Assembly: GCA_905221605.1 (NCBI GenBank) | Contig: CAJNDS010001180.1 | Span: forward strand, 769,349 to 833,348 | Direction of reading: 5' to 3' | Source: Symbiodinium natans | Taxonomy: Eukaryota > Sar > Dinophyceae > Suessiales > Symbiodiniaceae | Length of the DNA stretch: 64,000 nucleotides | Part shown: piece by piece, positions 43,391 to 57,193 of the stretch | How the letters are laid out: each line of letters opens with the position of its first letter | Numbering within the stretch: the stretch's first letter is position 1 | Translations under genes and position numbers: made by a program | The notes under the pieces: generated by a model | What the model was told of the DNA's origin: nothing | Seen by the model: the letters and a program-made list of their open reading frames with translations, nothing else | Databases searched by the model: none

Positions 43391-44785
43391 TGGAATATTT
43401 TTTACAGATGTGAACACACCTTTGAAGCGTATTTCTGTCAAAACAACACCGCAAGAGGCATTGGCAGGGTTGCGTTTCCAGAACGTAGTTGAACGTACCG
43501 AAATGGAGGCAAAAAGAGCGAATTTGCATCCAGTTCATTAATATACCGGGCCTATTGGGTTGGCATGATTTCCTGATAGGCATACGCAGACAACAAGCAA
43601 GACAAAGACAAGAAAAAACACAAAGGAAGAGTCCGCCCCACGTGGTGCAGCAGCGGCGCCTTTGGAATGATGAAATATGATATGGCTTTGTCCAGTTTTT
43701 GGCGGTTGAATCCCTGGAAGCCATGTCATCGCCCTCTACACCCCTGAAACGCAAACCCTAAACCAGCCTAAACCTGCACACAGCACTTGTAAAGACGTAA
43801 ACGAATGTTTGTTCGTAGCCTTTGCCTCTGTGGAGCAATTGAAAACCATGCGACCATCACGCGTGTTCAAAAGCCAGCTTGGCGAACACAGTTAATCAAC
43901 GCAGTTGGATGGCGCTGCTTCTTCATCCTAGACCTGTTTGCGAGCCCGCTGCGGTGAATTGGCAGCTCAACTTTCAAGACCAATGCTGGCCGCAACAGGA
44001 GCAGACCGTGCCAAGCTTTGGCCGAAAGTGTGAGGATGGCTTTGTGTGCGCTGTGTGCAAAGGTTTAAACATGTCAGCGGCGTTCAGGATCAAAGCCAAC
44101 TCAATCTGAAAAAACACAGGATTTGCGACACAGATAATTTAACCTCCACATGATTCAATCTCTCTCACCCACGAAGCTCCAACTGCTTTCACTTGTCATG
44201 TTCGGGCACACGTAGAAGGCTCGGGCGGCCTGCGGCGGCGATCTTTGTCCCGTCCACTGGAAATCAGGAGCCCGTCGCACCCCGAGCTCAAACAAGCCTG
44301 ACTTCTTGCTGCTGACTTGTGAACACGTCACACGCGCGTAGCAGTTCGTGCCCAATGAAAAATTATTCGACGCCAAGCGAGTCCAGACCGCAACAACGCC
44401 CAAGTCAAAGGAGGTGACAAGGCTCATAAGCGCTCAGAACAACAGAAAGTAAAATACTTATGCTCTCGAGTGCCTCCCAACGCTTCCAAAAGGCTCTCGG
44501 GCATGACTTGCGACCCATGACTGCCAGATAGCAGAGGCCTTGCAGGTCCTTTTTTGGCAACATGACACGCCTCAGATCTCAAACGTTTCGAAGTTTCAGC
44601 AGCAGCCCGTTGCTTCAGGCCTTCTCGACGTTTTGCTGCGAGAATTGCGGGCTGCGTTTCTTCCCCGATTTTTTCGCTTCAAATCACTTGAAAATGAGTT
44701 GGTGTGTCCGTTCCTGATTTTAACCCTATTTTCATGCTTGTATCAAGCTTTAGGAAAAGCCCAGCAAGGACCCGTGACTTTTGCC
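43391..44785. other. Non-repetitive island between satellite blocks
   Basis: About 1.4 kb without tandem structure. It has short open frames on both strands (up to 128 codons, the last running into the satellite) with no recognised domain. A small CCCTAAA-like patch lies at ~43750-43775. Confidence 0.5.
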
Positions 44786-45446
44786 ACGGAACTTTTTGAT
44801 GGGGAAGCGAGCTGGTTTGCTGGAACTTTGGAACTTTTGCTGGAGCTGGTTTGCTGGAACTTTTTGATGGGAAAGGAGCTGGTTTGCTGGAACTTTTTGA
44901 TGGGGAAGCGAGCTGGTTTGCTGTAACTTTTTGATGGGGAAAAGAGCTGGTTTGCTGGAACTTTTGATGGGGAAACGAGCTGGTTTGCTGGAACTTTTTT
45001 GATGGGAAAACGAGCTGGTTTGCTGGAACTTTTTGATGGGGAAGCGAGCTGGTTTGCTGAATTTTTTTTTGATGGGGAAACGAGCTGGTTTGCTGGAACT
45101 TTTTGATGGGGAAACGAGCTGGTTTGCTGGAACTTTTTGATGGTGAAACGAGCTGGCTTGCTTTTTTGATGGGGAAACGAGCTGGTTTGCTGGAACTTTT
45201 TGATGGGGAAGCGAGCTGGTTTGCTGGAACTTTTTGATGGGGAAACGAGCTGGTTTGCTGGAACTTTTTGATGGGGAAACGAGCTGGTTTGCTGGAACTT
45301 TTTGATGGGGAAACGAGCTGGTTTGCTGGAACATTTTGATGGGGAAACGAGCTGGTTTGCTGGAACTTTTTGATGGGGAAACGAGCTGGTTTGCTGGAAC
45401 TTTTTGATGATGGTGAAACGAGCTGGTTTGCTGGAACTTTTTGATG
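44786..45446 (-). repeat. 34-bp satellite, inverted, second block
   Basis: About 19 units of the reverse-oriented 34-bp family, with more indels than elsewhere in its first half (e.g. GGAACTTTGGAACTTTTGC near 44821). It joins the 57-bp family directly at TTTTTGATGGACACC. Confidence 0.95.
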
Positions 45447-48400
45447 GACACCTTCAAGAGAGTTTCCATGTCAAGATGTTGCACAGAACGACAGGGCCCA
45501 AGGAAACCGTGAAGGGAATTTCCATGTCACGATGTTGCAACAGCACCACAGAACCCACGGACACCTTGAAGAGAAGTTGCATGTCATTATGTTGCCACAG
45601 AACGACAGAGGCCAACGACACCTTGAAGGGAAATTCCATGTCAAGATGTTGCAACAGAACGACAGAGCCCAAGGACACCTTGAAGGGATTTTCCATGTCA
45701 AGATGTTGCAACCGAACCACAGACCCACGAACACCTTGAAGGGAATTTCCATGTCAAGATGCTGCAACAGAACCACAGAGCCTACGGACACTTTGCAGAG
45801 AATTTCAGGGCTCCATGTCAAGATGTTGCAAGAGAACGGCAGAGCCCACGGACACGTTGAAGGGAATTTCCATGTCAAGCTGTTGCAACAGAAGCACAAA
45901 GCCCACGGACACCTTGAAGGGAAGTTCCATGTCAAGATATTGCAACAGAACGACAGAGCCCAAGGACACCTGGAAGAGAATTTCCCTGTCAAGATGTTGC
46001 AGGAGAACCACAGAGCCCACGGACACCTTGCAGGAAATTTCCATGTCAAGATGGTGCAACAGAACGACAGAGCCCACGGACACCTTAAAGGGAATTTCCA
46101 TGTCAAGATGTTGCAACAGAACGACGGAGCCCAAGGACACCTTGAAGGGAAATGACATGTCAAGATGTTGCAACATAACCACAGAGTGCAGGGACACCTT
46201 GAAAGGAATTTGAATGTCAAGATGTTGCAACAGAACGACAGAGCCCACGGACCAGGAATTTCCATGTCGAGATGTTGCAACAAGGCGACAGAGCCCAAGG
46301 ACACCTTGAAGGGAATCTCCATGTCAAGATGTTGCAACAGAACCACAGAGTGCAGGGACACCCTGAAGAGACTTTCCATGTCAAGATGTTGCAACCAACC
46401 ACAGAGCCCACGGACACCATCAAGGGAACTTCCATGTCGTCAAGATGTTGCAACAGAACCACAGAGCCCACGGACGCCTTGAAGGGAATTTCCATGTCAA
46501 GATGTTGCAACAGAGCGACAGAGCCCACGGACATTTTGAAGGGAATTTCCACGTCAAGATGCTGCAACAGAACCACAGAGCCTACGGACACTGTGCAGAG
46601 AATTTCAGGGCAATGTCCATGTCAAGATGTTGCAAAAGAACAGCAGAGCCCACGGACACGTTGAAGGGAATTTCCATGTCAAGTTGTTGCAACAGAAGCA
46701 CAAAGCCCACGGAGACCTTCAATAGAAAATCCATGTCAAGATGTTGACACAGAACGGCAGAGCCCAAGGACACCTTGAAGGGAATTTCCATGTCAAGATG
46801 TTGCAACAGAAGCACAAAGCCCACGGACACCTTGAAGGAAGTTCCATGTCAAGATGTTGCAACAGAACGACAGAGCCCAAGGACACCTGGAAGAGAATTT
46901 CCATGTCAAGATGTTGCAACAGCACGACGGAGCCCAAGGACACCTTGAAGGGAATATCCGTCTCAAGATGTTGCAACAGAACGGCAGAGTGCAACGACAC
47001 CTTGAAAGGAACTTCCATGTCAAGATGTTGCAACATAACCACAGAGCGCAGGGACACCTTGAAAGGAATTTGAATGTCAAGATGTTGCAACAGAACGACA
47101 GAGCCCGCGGGCACCTTGAAAGGAACTTCCATGTCAAGATGTTGCAACAGAGCGACAGAGCCCACGGACACCTTGAAGGGAATTTCCATGTCAAGATGTT
47201 GCAACAGAACGACAGAGCCCCCCGACACCTTGAAGGGAATCTTCATGGCAAGATGTTGCAACAGAACCACAGAGCCCACAGACCAGGAATTTCCATGTCG
47301 AGATGTTGCAACAAAACGACAGAGCTTGAAGAGAATTTCCATGTCCAGATGTTGCAACAGAACGACAGAGCCCAAGGACACCTTGAAGGGGCCTTCAAGA
47401 TGTTGCAAGAGAACGGCAGAGCCCACGGACACGTTGAAGGGAATTTCCATGTCAAGATGTTGCAACAGAATCACAGAACCCGCGGGCACCTTGAAGGGAA
47501 TTTCCAGAAGCATAGAGCCCACGCACACCTGGAAGGGAATTTCTATGTCAAGATGTTGCAACAGAACCACAGAGCACTCACATCTTGAAGGGAATTTCCA
47601 TGTCAAGATGCTGCAACAGAACGAAGCCCACGGACACCATGAAGGGAATTTACATGTCAAGATGTCGCAACGGAACGACAGAGCCCGAGGAAGCCTTGAA
47701 GGGAATTTCCATGTCAAGATGTGGAAAGTCAACGAACAAGGCCCAAGGAATCCTTGAGGGGAATTTCATGTCAAGATGTTGCAACAAAACGAAAGGAAGC
47801 CTTGACAACAGAACGACGGAGCCCACGGACACCTTGAAGGCAATCTCCATGTCAAGATGTTGCAAACGAACCACAGAGCCCACGGACGAAGGGAATGTCC
47901 ATGTCAAGATGTTGGAACAGAAGCACAGAGCCCACGGACACCTTCAAGGGAATTTCCATGTCAAGCTGTTGCAACAGAGCGACGAAGCCCACGGAAACCT
48001 TGAAGGGAATTTCCATGCCAAGATGTTGCAACAGAACCACAGAGCCCACGGATGCCTTGAAGAGAAGTTCCATGTCAAGATCTTGCAACAGAACCACAGA
48101 GCCCTCGGACACCTTGAAGGGAATTTCCATGTCAAGATGTTGCAACAGAACGACAGAGCCCGCGGACACCTTGAAGGGAATTTCCATGTCAAGATGTTGC
48201 AACAGAACCACAGAGCCCACGGACACCTTGAAAGGAATTTCCATGTCAAGATGCTGCAACAGAACGACAGAGACCAAGGACACCTTGAAGGGAATTTCCA
48301 TGTCAAAATGTTGCAACAGAACCACAGAGCCCACGGACACCTTGAAGGGAATTTCCATGTCAAGATGGTGCAACAGAATGACAGAGCCCACGGACACCTT

Positions 48401-51400
48401 GAAGGGAGCTTCCATGTCAAGATGTTGCAACAGAACGACAGAGCCCAACGACACCTTGAAGGGAATTTCCATGTCAAGATGGTGCAACAGAACGACAGAG
48501 CCCACGGACACATTGAAGGGAATTTCCATGTCAAGATGTTGCAACAGAACGACAGAGCCCCCCGACACCTTGAAGGGAATCTTCATGGCAAGATGTTGCA
48601 ACAGAACCACAGAGCCCACAGACCAGGAATTTCCATGTCGAGATGTTGCAACAAAACGGCAGAGTTCAACGACACCTTGAAGGGATTTTCCATGTCAATA
48701 TGTTGCAACAGAACCACAGAGCCCACGGACCAGGAATTTCCATGTCGAGATGTTGCAACAGGGCGACAGAGCCCAAGGACACCTTGAAGAGAATTTCCAT
48801 CTCAAGATGTTGCAAGAGAACCACAGAGCCCACGGACACCCTGACGAGACTTTGCATGTCAAGATGTTGCAACCAACCACAGAGCCCACGGACACCATCA
48901 AGGGAACTTCCATGTCAAGATGTTGCAACAGAACCACAGAGCCCACGGACGCCTTGAAGGGAATTTCCATGTCAAGCTGTTGCAACAGAACGGCAGAGCC
49001 TTCGGACATCTTGAAGGGAGATTGCATGTCAAGATGTTGCAACAGAACGACAGTGCCCAAGGACACCTTGAAGGGAATATCCATCTCAAGATGTTGCAAC
49101 AGAACGGCAGAGCCTACGGACATCTTGAAGGTAAATTGCATGTCAAGATGTTGCAACAGAACGACAGTGCCCAAGGACACCTTGAAGGGAATTTCCATGT
49201 CAAGATGTTGCACAGAACGACAGGGCCCAAGGAAACCGTGAAGGGAATTTCCATGTCACGATGTTGCAACAGCACCACAGAACCCACGGACACCTTGAAG
49301 AGAAGTTGCATGTCAATATGTTGCCACAGAACGACAGAGGCCAACGACACCTTGAAGGGATTTTCCATGTCAAGATGTTGCAACAGAACCACAGAGCCCA
49401 CGGACCAGGAATTTCCATGTCGAGATGTTGCAACAAGGCGACAGAGCCCAAGGACACCTTGAAGAGAATTTCCATCTCAAGATGTTGCAACAGAACCACA
49501 GAGCCCACGGACACCCTGACGAGACTTTCCATGTCAAGATGTTGCAACCAACCACAGAGCTCACGGACACCATCAAGGGAACTTCCATGTCAAGATGTTG
49601 CAACAGAACCACAGAGCCCACGGGACGCCTTGAAGGGAATTTCCATGTCAAGATGTTGCAACAGAGCGACAGAGCCCACGGACACCTTGAAGGGAATTTC
49701 CATGTCAAGATGTTGCAACAGAGCGACAGAGCCCACGGACACCTTGAAGGGAATTTGCATGCCAAGATGTTGCAACAGAACCACAGAGCCCACGGACGCC
49801 TTGAAGGGAATTTCCATGTCAAGCTGTTGCAACAGAACGGCAGAGCCTTCGGACATCTTGAAGGGAGATTGCATGTCAAGATGTTGCAACAGAACGACAG
49901 AGCCCAAGGACACCTTGAAGGGAATATCCATCTCAAGATGTTGCAACAGAACGGCAGAGCCTACGGACATCTTGAAGGGAAATTGCATGTCAAGATGTTG
50001 CAACAGAACGACAGTGCCCAAGGACACCTTGAAGGGAATTTCCATGTCAAGATCTTACACAGAACGACAGGGCCCAAGGAAACCTTGAAGGGAATTTCCA
50101 TGTCACGATGTTGCAACAGCACCACAGAACCCACGGACACCTTGAAGAGAAGTTGCATGTCAATATGTTGCCACAGAACGACAGAGGCCAACGACACCTT
50201 GAAGGGAACTTCCATGTCAAGATGTTGCAACAGAACGACAGAGCCCAAGGACACCTTGAAGGGAATTTCCCTGTCAAGATGTTGCAACCGAACCACAGAG
50301 CCCACGGACACCTTGAAGGGAATTTCCATGTCAAGATGCTGCAACAGAACCACAGAGCCTACGGACACTTCGCAGAGAATTTCAGGGCTCCATGTCAAGA
50401 TGTTGCAAGAGAACGGCAGAGCCCACGGACACGTTGAAGGGAATTTCCATGTCAAGCTGTTGCAACAGAAGCACAAAGCCCACGGACACCTTGAAGGGAA
50501 GTTCCATGTCAAGATATTGCAACAGAACGACAGAGCCCAAGGACACCTGGAAGAGAATTTCCCTGTCAAGATGTTGCAGGAGAACCACAGAGCCCACGGA
50601 CACCTTGCAGGAAATTTCCATGTCAAGATGGTGCAACAGAACGACAGAGCCCACGGACACCTTAAAGGGAATTTCCATGTCAAGATGTTGCAACAGAACC
50701 ACAGAGCCCACGGACACCTTGAAGGGAATTTCAATGTCAACATGGTGCAACAGCACGACAGAGCCCACGGACACCTTAAAGGGAATTTCCATGTCAATTT
50801 GTTGCAACAGAACGTTGGAGCCCAAGGACACCTTGAAGGGAAATGACATGTCAAGATGTTGCAACAGAACGGCAGAGTGCAACGACACCTTGAAAGGAAC
50901 TTCCATGTCAAGATGTTGCAACATAACCACAGAGCGCAGGGACACCTTGAAAGGAATTTGAATGTCAAGATGTTGCAACAGAACGACAGAGCCCGCGGAC
51001 ACCTTGAAGGGAATTTCCATGTCAAGATGTTTCAACACAGCAACAGAGCGACAGAGCCCACGGACACCTTGAAGAGACTTTCCATGTCAAGATGCTGTGA
51101 CAGAACGACAGAGCACAAGAACACCTCCAAGGGAATTTCCATCTCAAGATGTTGCAACAGAACGGCACAGCCTTCGGACATCTTGAAGGGAAATTGCATG
51201 TCAACATGTTGCAACAGAACGACAGTGCCCAAGGACACCTTGAAGAGAATATCCATCTCAAGATGTTGCAACAGAACGACAGTGCCCAAGGACACCTTCA
51301 AGAGAATTTCCATGTCAAGATGTTGCACAGAACGACAGGGCCCAAGGAAACCTTGAAGGGAATTTGCATGTCAAGATGTTGGAACAGAATTACAGAGCCC

Positions 51401-52462
51401 ACGGACACCTTGAAGGCAAATTGCATGTCAATATGTTGCCACAGAATGACAGAGGCCAACGACACCTTGAAGGGAACTTCCATGTCAAGATGTTGCAACA
51501 GAACGACAGAGGCCACGACACCTTGAAGGGAATTTCCCTGCCAAGATGTTGCAACCGAACCACAGAGCCCACGGACACCTTGAAGGGAATTTCCACGTCA
51601 AGATGCTGCAACAGAACCACAGAGCCTACGGACACTGTGCAGAGAATTTCAGGGCAATTTCCATGTCAAGATGTTGCAAAAGAACGGCAGAGCCCACGGA
51701 CACGTTGAAGGGAATTTCCATGTCAAGTTGTTGCAACAGAAGCACAAAGCCCACGGAGACCTTCAATAGAAAGTCCATGTCAAGATGTTGCAACAGATGT
51801 TGCAACAGAGCCACAGAGCCCTGGGACACCTTGAAGGGAAATTGCACGTCAAGATGTTGCAACAGAACGGCAGAGTGCAACGACACCTTGAAAGGAACTT
51901 CCATGTCAAGATGTTGCAACATAACCACAGAGACACCTTGAAAGGAATTTGAATGTCAAGATGTTGCAACAGAACGACAGAGCCCGCGGGCACCTTGAAA
52001 GGAACTTCCATGTCAAGATGTTGCAACAGAGCGACAGAGCCCACGGACACCTTGAAGGGAATTTCCATGTCAAGATGTTGCAACAGAACGACAGAGCCCC
52101 CCGACACCTTGAAGGGAATCTTCATGGCAAGATGTTGCAACAGAACCACAGAGCCCACAGACCAGGAATTTCCATGTCGAGATGTTGCAACAAAACGACA
52201 GAGCTTGAAGAGAATTTCCATGTCAAGATGTTGCAACAGAACGACAGAGCCCAAGGACACCTTGAAGGGAAGTTCCATGTCAAGATGTTGCAACAGAACC
52301 ACAGAGCCCACGGACACCTTGAAGGGAACTTCCAGGTCAAGATGTTGCAACAGAACCACAGAACCCGCGGGCACGTTGAAGGGAGTTTCCATGTCAAGAT
52401 GTTGCAACAGCAGCATAGAGCCCACGCACACCTGGAAGGGAATTTCTATGTCAAGATGTTTG
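45447..52462 (-). repeat. 57-bp satellite, long inverted block D
   Basis: About 120 units of the 57-bp family in reverse orientation, roughly 7 kb. Several multi-unit variant blocks recur, e.g. the set containing TTTCAGGGCTCCATGTC at 45805 and 50389, and CCCACGGACCAGGAATTTC at 46245, 48725 and 49397, so kilobase-scale duplications have occurred within it. Frames up to 473 codons are repeat products. Confidence 0.95.
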
Positions 52463-53868
52463 GTGTCTGCTGACCCAGTTACGTGGCCCCTGAGCCAGTT
52501 TGGTGTCTGCTGACAGTTACGTGGCCCTGACCCAGCCAGTTTGGTGTCTGCTGACCATGTAACTGTGACAGCAGACACCAAACTGGGTCAGGGGCCACGT
52601 AACTGGGTCAGCAGACACCAAACAGGGGCCACGAAACTGGGTCAGCAGACACCAAACTGGATCAGGGGCCACGTAACTGGGTCAGCAGACACCAAACTGG
52701 GTCAGGGGCCACGTAACTGGGTCAGCAGACACCAAATTGGGTCAGGGGCCACGTAACTGGGTCAGCAGACACCAAACTGGGTCAGGGGCCACATAACTGC
52801 AGCAGACACCAAACTGGGTCAGGGGCCACGTAACTGGGTAAGCAGATCTGCTGACCCAGTTTTACGTGGCCACTGACCCAGTTTGGTGTCTGCTGACCGA
52901 GTTTGGTGTCTGCTGACCCAGTTACGTGGCCACTGACCCAGTTTAATGTCTGCTGACCCAGTTTCGCGGCGCCTGACCCAGTTGCGTGGCCCCTGAACCA
53001 GTTTGGTGTCTGCTGAACCAGTTACGTGGGCCCTGACCCAGTTTAGTGTCTGGACCCAGTTACGTGGCCCTGACCCAGCCAGTTTGGTGTCTGCTGACCA
53101 CGTAACTGGGTCAGCAGGCACCAAACTGGGTCAGGGGCCACGGAATTGGGTTAGTAGAAATCAAACAAAACCACGTAACTGGGTCAGCAGACACCAGGGG
53201 CCACGTAACTGCGTCACCAGACACCAAACTGGGTCAGGGGCCACGTAACTGGGTCAGCAGACACCAAACTCGGTCAGGGGCCACGTAACTGGGTCAGCAG
53301 ACACCAAATTGGATCGTGAAACTGGGTCACCAAACACCAACCTGGGTCAGGAGCCACGTAACTGGGTCAGCAGACACCAAACTGGGTCAGGGGCCACGTA
53401 AATGGGTCAGCAGACACCAAACTGGGTCAGGAGCCACGTAACTGGGTCAGCAGACACCAAACTGGGTCAGGCGCCACGAAACTGGGTCAGCAGACATTAA
53501 ACTGGGTCAGGGGCCACATAACTGGGTCAGCAGACACCAAACTGCGTCAGGGGCCACGTAACTGGGTCAGCAGACACCAAACTGGGTCAGGGGCCACGTG
53601 AAACTGCAGGTCAGCAGACACCAAACTGGGTCAGGAGCCACGCAACTGGGTCAGTAGACACCAAACTGGGTCAGGGCCACACTGTGTCAGCAGACACCAA
53701 ACTGGGTCAGGCGCCACGAAACCTCGTCAGCAGACATTAAACTGGGTCAGGGGCCACATAACTGGGTCAGCAGACACCAAACTGCGTCAGGGGCCACGTA
53801 ACTGGGTCAGACACCAAACTGGGTCAGGAGCGAGGTAACTGGGTCAGCAGACAGCAGACATTAAACTG
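52463..53868. repeat. 40-bp satellite with several orientation switches
   Basis: Unit of 40 bp made of two ~20-bp halves that both start ACTGGGTCAG (one continuing GGGCCACGTA, the other CAGACACCAA). It reads minus at 52463-52560, plus to ~52850, minus to ~53095, then plus to the end. At least three reversals occur in 1.4 kb. Confidence 0.95.
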
Positions 53869-54286
53869 GGTTATTGCGCAAGGTCCGCTTGGATCCAGGG
53901 TCTCCGAAAAAGTCCGAAAAGGTACCCCTGGAGCATTGTTGCGCAAGGTCCGCTTGGATCTATAGGGTCTCCGAAAAGGTACCCCTGGAGCACTGTTGCG
54001 AAAGGTCCGCTTGGATCTATGGAGCACTGTTGCGCAAGGTCCGCTTGGCTCCAGGGTCTCCGAAAAAGTCCGAAAAAGTACCCCTGGAGCATTGTTGCGC
54101 AAGGTCCGCTTGGATCCAGGGTCTCCGGAAAAGGTCCGAAAAGATACCCCTGGAGCATTGTTGCGCAAGGTCCGCTTGGATCCAGGTCTCCGAAAAGGTC
54201 CGAAAAGGCACCCCTGAAGCATTGTTGCGCAAGGTCCGCTTGGATCCAGAGTCTCCGAAAAGGTCCGAAAAGGAACCCCTGGAACC
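53869..54286 (-). repeat. 65-bp satellite, inverted block
   Basis: About six units in reverse orientation (GGTCCGCTTGGATCCAGG, CCCCTGGAGCATTGTTGCGC), the second and third truncated. It meets the forward block at 54287. Confidence 0.95.
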
Positions 54287-57193
54287 AAGCGGACCTTACG
54301 CAACAATGCTCCAGGGCTACCTTTTCGGACCTTTCTCGGAGACCCTGGATCCAAGCGGACCTTGCGCAACAGTGCTCCAGGGGTACCGTTTCGGACCTTT
54401 TCGGAGACCCTGGATCCAAGCGGCGCAACAATGCTCCAGGGGTACCTTTTCGGACCTTTTCGGAGACCCTGGATTGAAGCGGACCTTGCGCAACAATGCT
54501 CCAGGGTTACTTTTTCGGACCATTTTCGGAGACCCTGGATCCAAGCGGACCTTGCGCGACAATGCTCCAGGGGTACCTTTTCGGACCTTTTCGGAGACCC
54601 TGGATCCAAGCGGACCTTGCGCAACAATGCTCCAGGGGTACCTTTTCGGACCTTTTCGGAGACCCTGGATCCAAGCGGACCTTGCGCAACAATGCTCCAG
54701 GGGTACCTTTTCAGACCTTTTCGGAGACCCTGGATTGAAGCTGACCTTGCGCAATAATGCTCCAGGAATATTTTTTCGGACCTTTTTGGAGACCCTGGAT
54801 CCAAGCGGACCTTGCGCAACAACGCTCCAGGGGTACCTTTTCGGACCTTTTCGGAGACCCTGGATCCAAGCGGACCTTGCGCAACAATGCTCCAGCGGTA
54901 TTTTGGACCTTTTCGGAGACCCTGGATCCAAGCGGACCTTGCGCAACAATGCTCCAGGGGTACCTTTTCGGACCTTTTCGGAGCCAAGCGGACCTTGCGC
55001 AACAATGCTCCACAGGGGTACCTTTCCGGACATTTTCGGAGACCCTGGATCCAAGCGGACCTTGCGCAACAATGCTGCAGGGGTACTTTTTCGGACTTTT
55101 CGGAGACCTGGATCCAAGCGGACCTTGCGCAACAATGCTTCAGGGGTACCTTTTCGGACCATGTCGGAGACCCTGGATCCAAGCGGACCTTGCGCAACAA
55201 TGCTCCAGGGGTACCTTTTCGGACCTTTTAATCGGAGACCGTGGATTCAAGCGGACCTTGCGCAACAATGCTCCAGCGGTACCTTTTCGGACCTTTTCTC
55301 AGACCCTGGATCCAAGCGGACCTTGTGCGAGAACCTGGATCCAAGCGGACCTTGCGCAACAATGCTCCAGGAATACCTTTTAGGACCTTTTCGGAGACCC
55401 TGGATCCAAGCGGACCTTGCACAACAATGCTCCAGGGGTACCTTTTCGGACCTTTTCGGAGACCCTGGATCCAAGCGGACCTTGCGCAACAATGCTCCAG
55501 GGGTACCTTTTCGGACCTTTTTCGGAGACCCTGGATCCAAGCGGACCTTGCGCAACAATGCATCCAAGCAGACCTTGCGCAACAATGCTCCAGGCCTTGT
55601 CGGACCTTTTCGGAGACCCTGGATCCAAGCGGACCTTGCGCAACAATGCTGCAGGGGTACCTTTTCGGACCTCTTTCGGAGACCCTGGATCCAAGCAGAC
55701 CTTGCGCAACAATGCTCCAGGGGTACCTTTTCGAGGACCCTGGATCCAGGGGTACTTTTTCGGACTTTTCGGAGACCTGGATCCAAGCGGACCTTGCGCA
55801 ACAATGCTTCAGGGGTACCTTTTCGGACCATTTCGGAGACCCTGGATCCAAGCGGACCTTGCGCAACAATGCTCCAGGGGTACCTTTTCGGACCTTTTAA
55901 TCGGAGACCGTGGATTCAAGCGGACCTTGCGCAACAATGCTCCAGCGGTACCTTTTCGGACCTTTTCTCAGACCCTGGATCCAAGCGGACCTTGTGCAAC
56001 AATGCTCCAGGGGTACCTTTTCGGACCTTTTCGGAGACCCTGGATCCAAGCGGACCTTGCGCAACAATGCTCCAGGGGTACCTTTTCGGACCTTTTCGGA
56101 GACCCTGGATCCAAGCGGACCTTGCGCAAAAATGCTCCAGGGGTACCTTTTCGGACCTTTTCGGAGACCGTGGATCCAAGCGGACCTTGCGCAACAATGC
56201 TCCAGGGGTACCTTTTCGGAGCTTTCCGGAGACCCTGGATCCAAGCGGACCTTGCGCAACAATGCTCCAGGGGTAGTTTTTCGGACCTTTTTCGGAGACC
56301 CTGGATCCAAGCGGACCTTGCGCAACAATGCTCCAGGGGTACCTTTTCGGAGAGCCTGGATCCAAGCGGACCTTGCGCAACAATGTTCCAGGAATACCAT
56401 TTCGGACCTTTTCGGAGACCCTGGATCCAAGCGGACCTTGCGCAACAATGCTCCAGGGGTACCTTTTCGGACCTTTTCGGAGACCCTGGATCCAAGCGGA
56501 CCTTGCGCAACAATGCTCCAGGGGTACCTTTCGGACCTTTTCGGAGACCCTGGATCCAAGCGGACCTTGCGCAACAATGCTCCAAGGGGTACCTTTTCGG
56601 ACCTTTTCGGAGACCCTGGATCCAAGCGGACCTTGCGCAACAATGCTCCAGGGGTACCTTTTCGGACCCTGGATCCAAGCGGACCTTGCGCAACAATGCT
56701 CCAGGGGTCCTTTTCGGACCTTTTTGGAGACCCTGGATCCTCGCGGACCTTGCGCAACAACAATGCTTTAGGGGTACCTTTTCGGACCTTTTCGGAGACC
56801 CTGGATCCAAGCGGACCTTGCACAACAATGCTCCAGGGGTTACCTTTTCGGACCTTTTTGGAGAGCCTGGATCCAAGCGGACCTTGCGCAACAAATGCTC
56901 CAGGGGTACCTTTTCGGACCTTTTCGGAGACCCTGGATCCAAGCGGACCTTGCGCAACAATGCTCGCGGGGCACCTTTTCGGAGACCCTGGATCCAAGCG
57001 GACCTTGCGCAACAATGCTGCAGGGGTACCTTTTCGGACCTTTTCGGAAAGCCTGGATCCAAGCGGACCTTGCGCAACAATGCTCCAGGGGTACCTTTTC
57101 GGGACCCTGGATCCAAGCGGACCTTGCGCAACAATGCTCCAGGGGTACCTTTGCGGACCTTTTCGGAAACCCTGGATCTCGGAAACCCTGGAT
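54287..57193 (+). repeat. 65-bp satellite, forward block
   Basis: About 45 units with GCGGACCTTGCGCAACAATG, GGGGTACC and GACCCTGGATCC. Most units carry both a BamHI (GGATCC) and a KpnI (GGTACC) site. Some units are truncated or carry an inserted T. A ~590-bp segment is repeated (TTTTAATCGGAGACCGTGG at 55226 and 55894), showing a higher-order duplication. Open frames of several hundred codons are repeat products. Confidence 0.95.

Noticed and set aside
41205-43754. 849-codon and overlapping 698-codon minus-strand frames
   Set aside because: Both come from the same 34-bp repeat in different frames, so at most one could be coding and neither shows frame-specific conservation.
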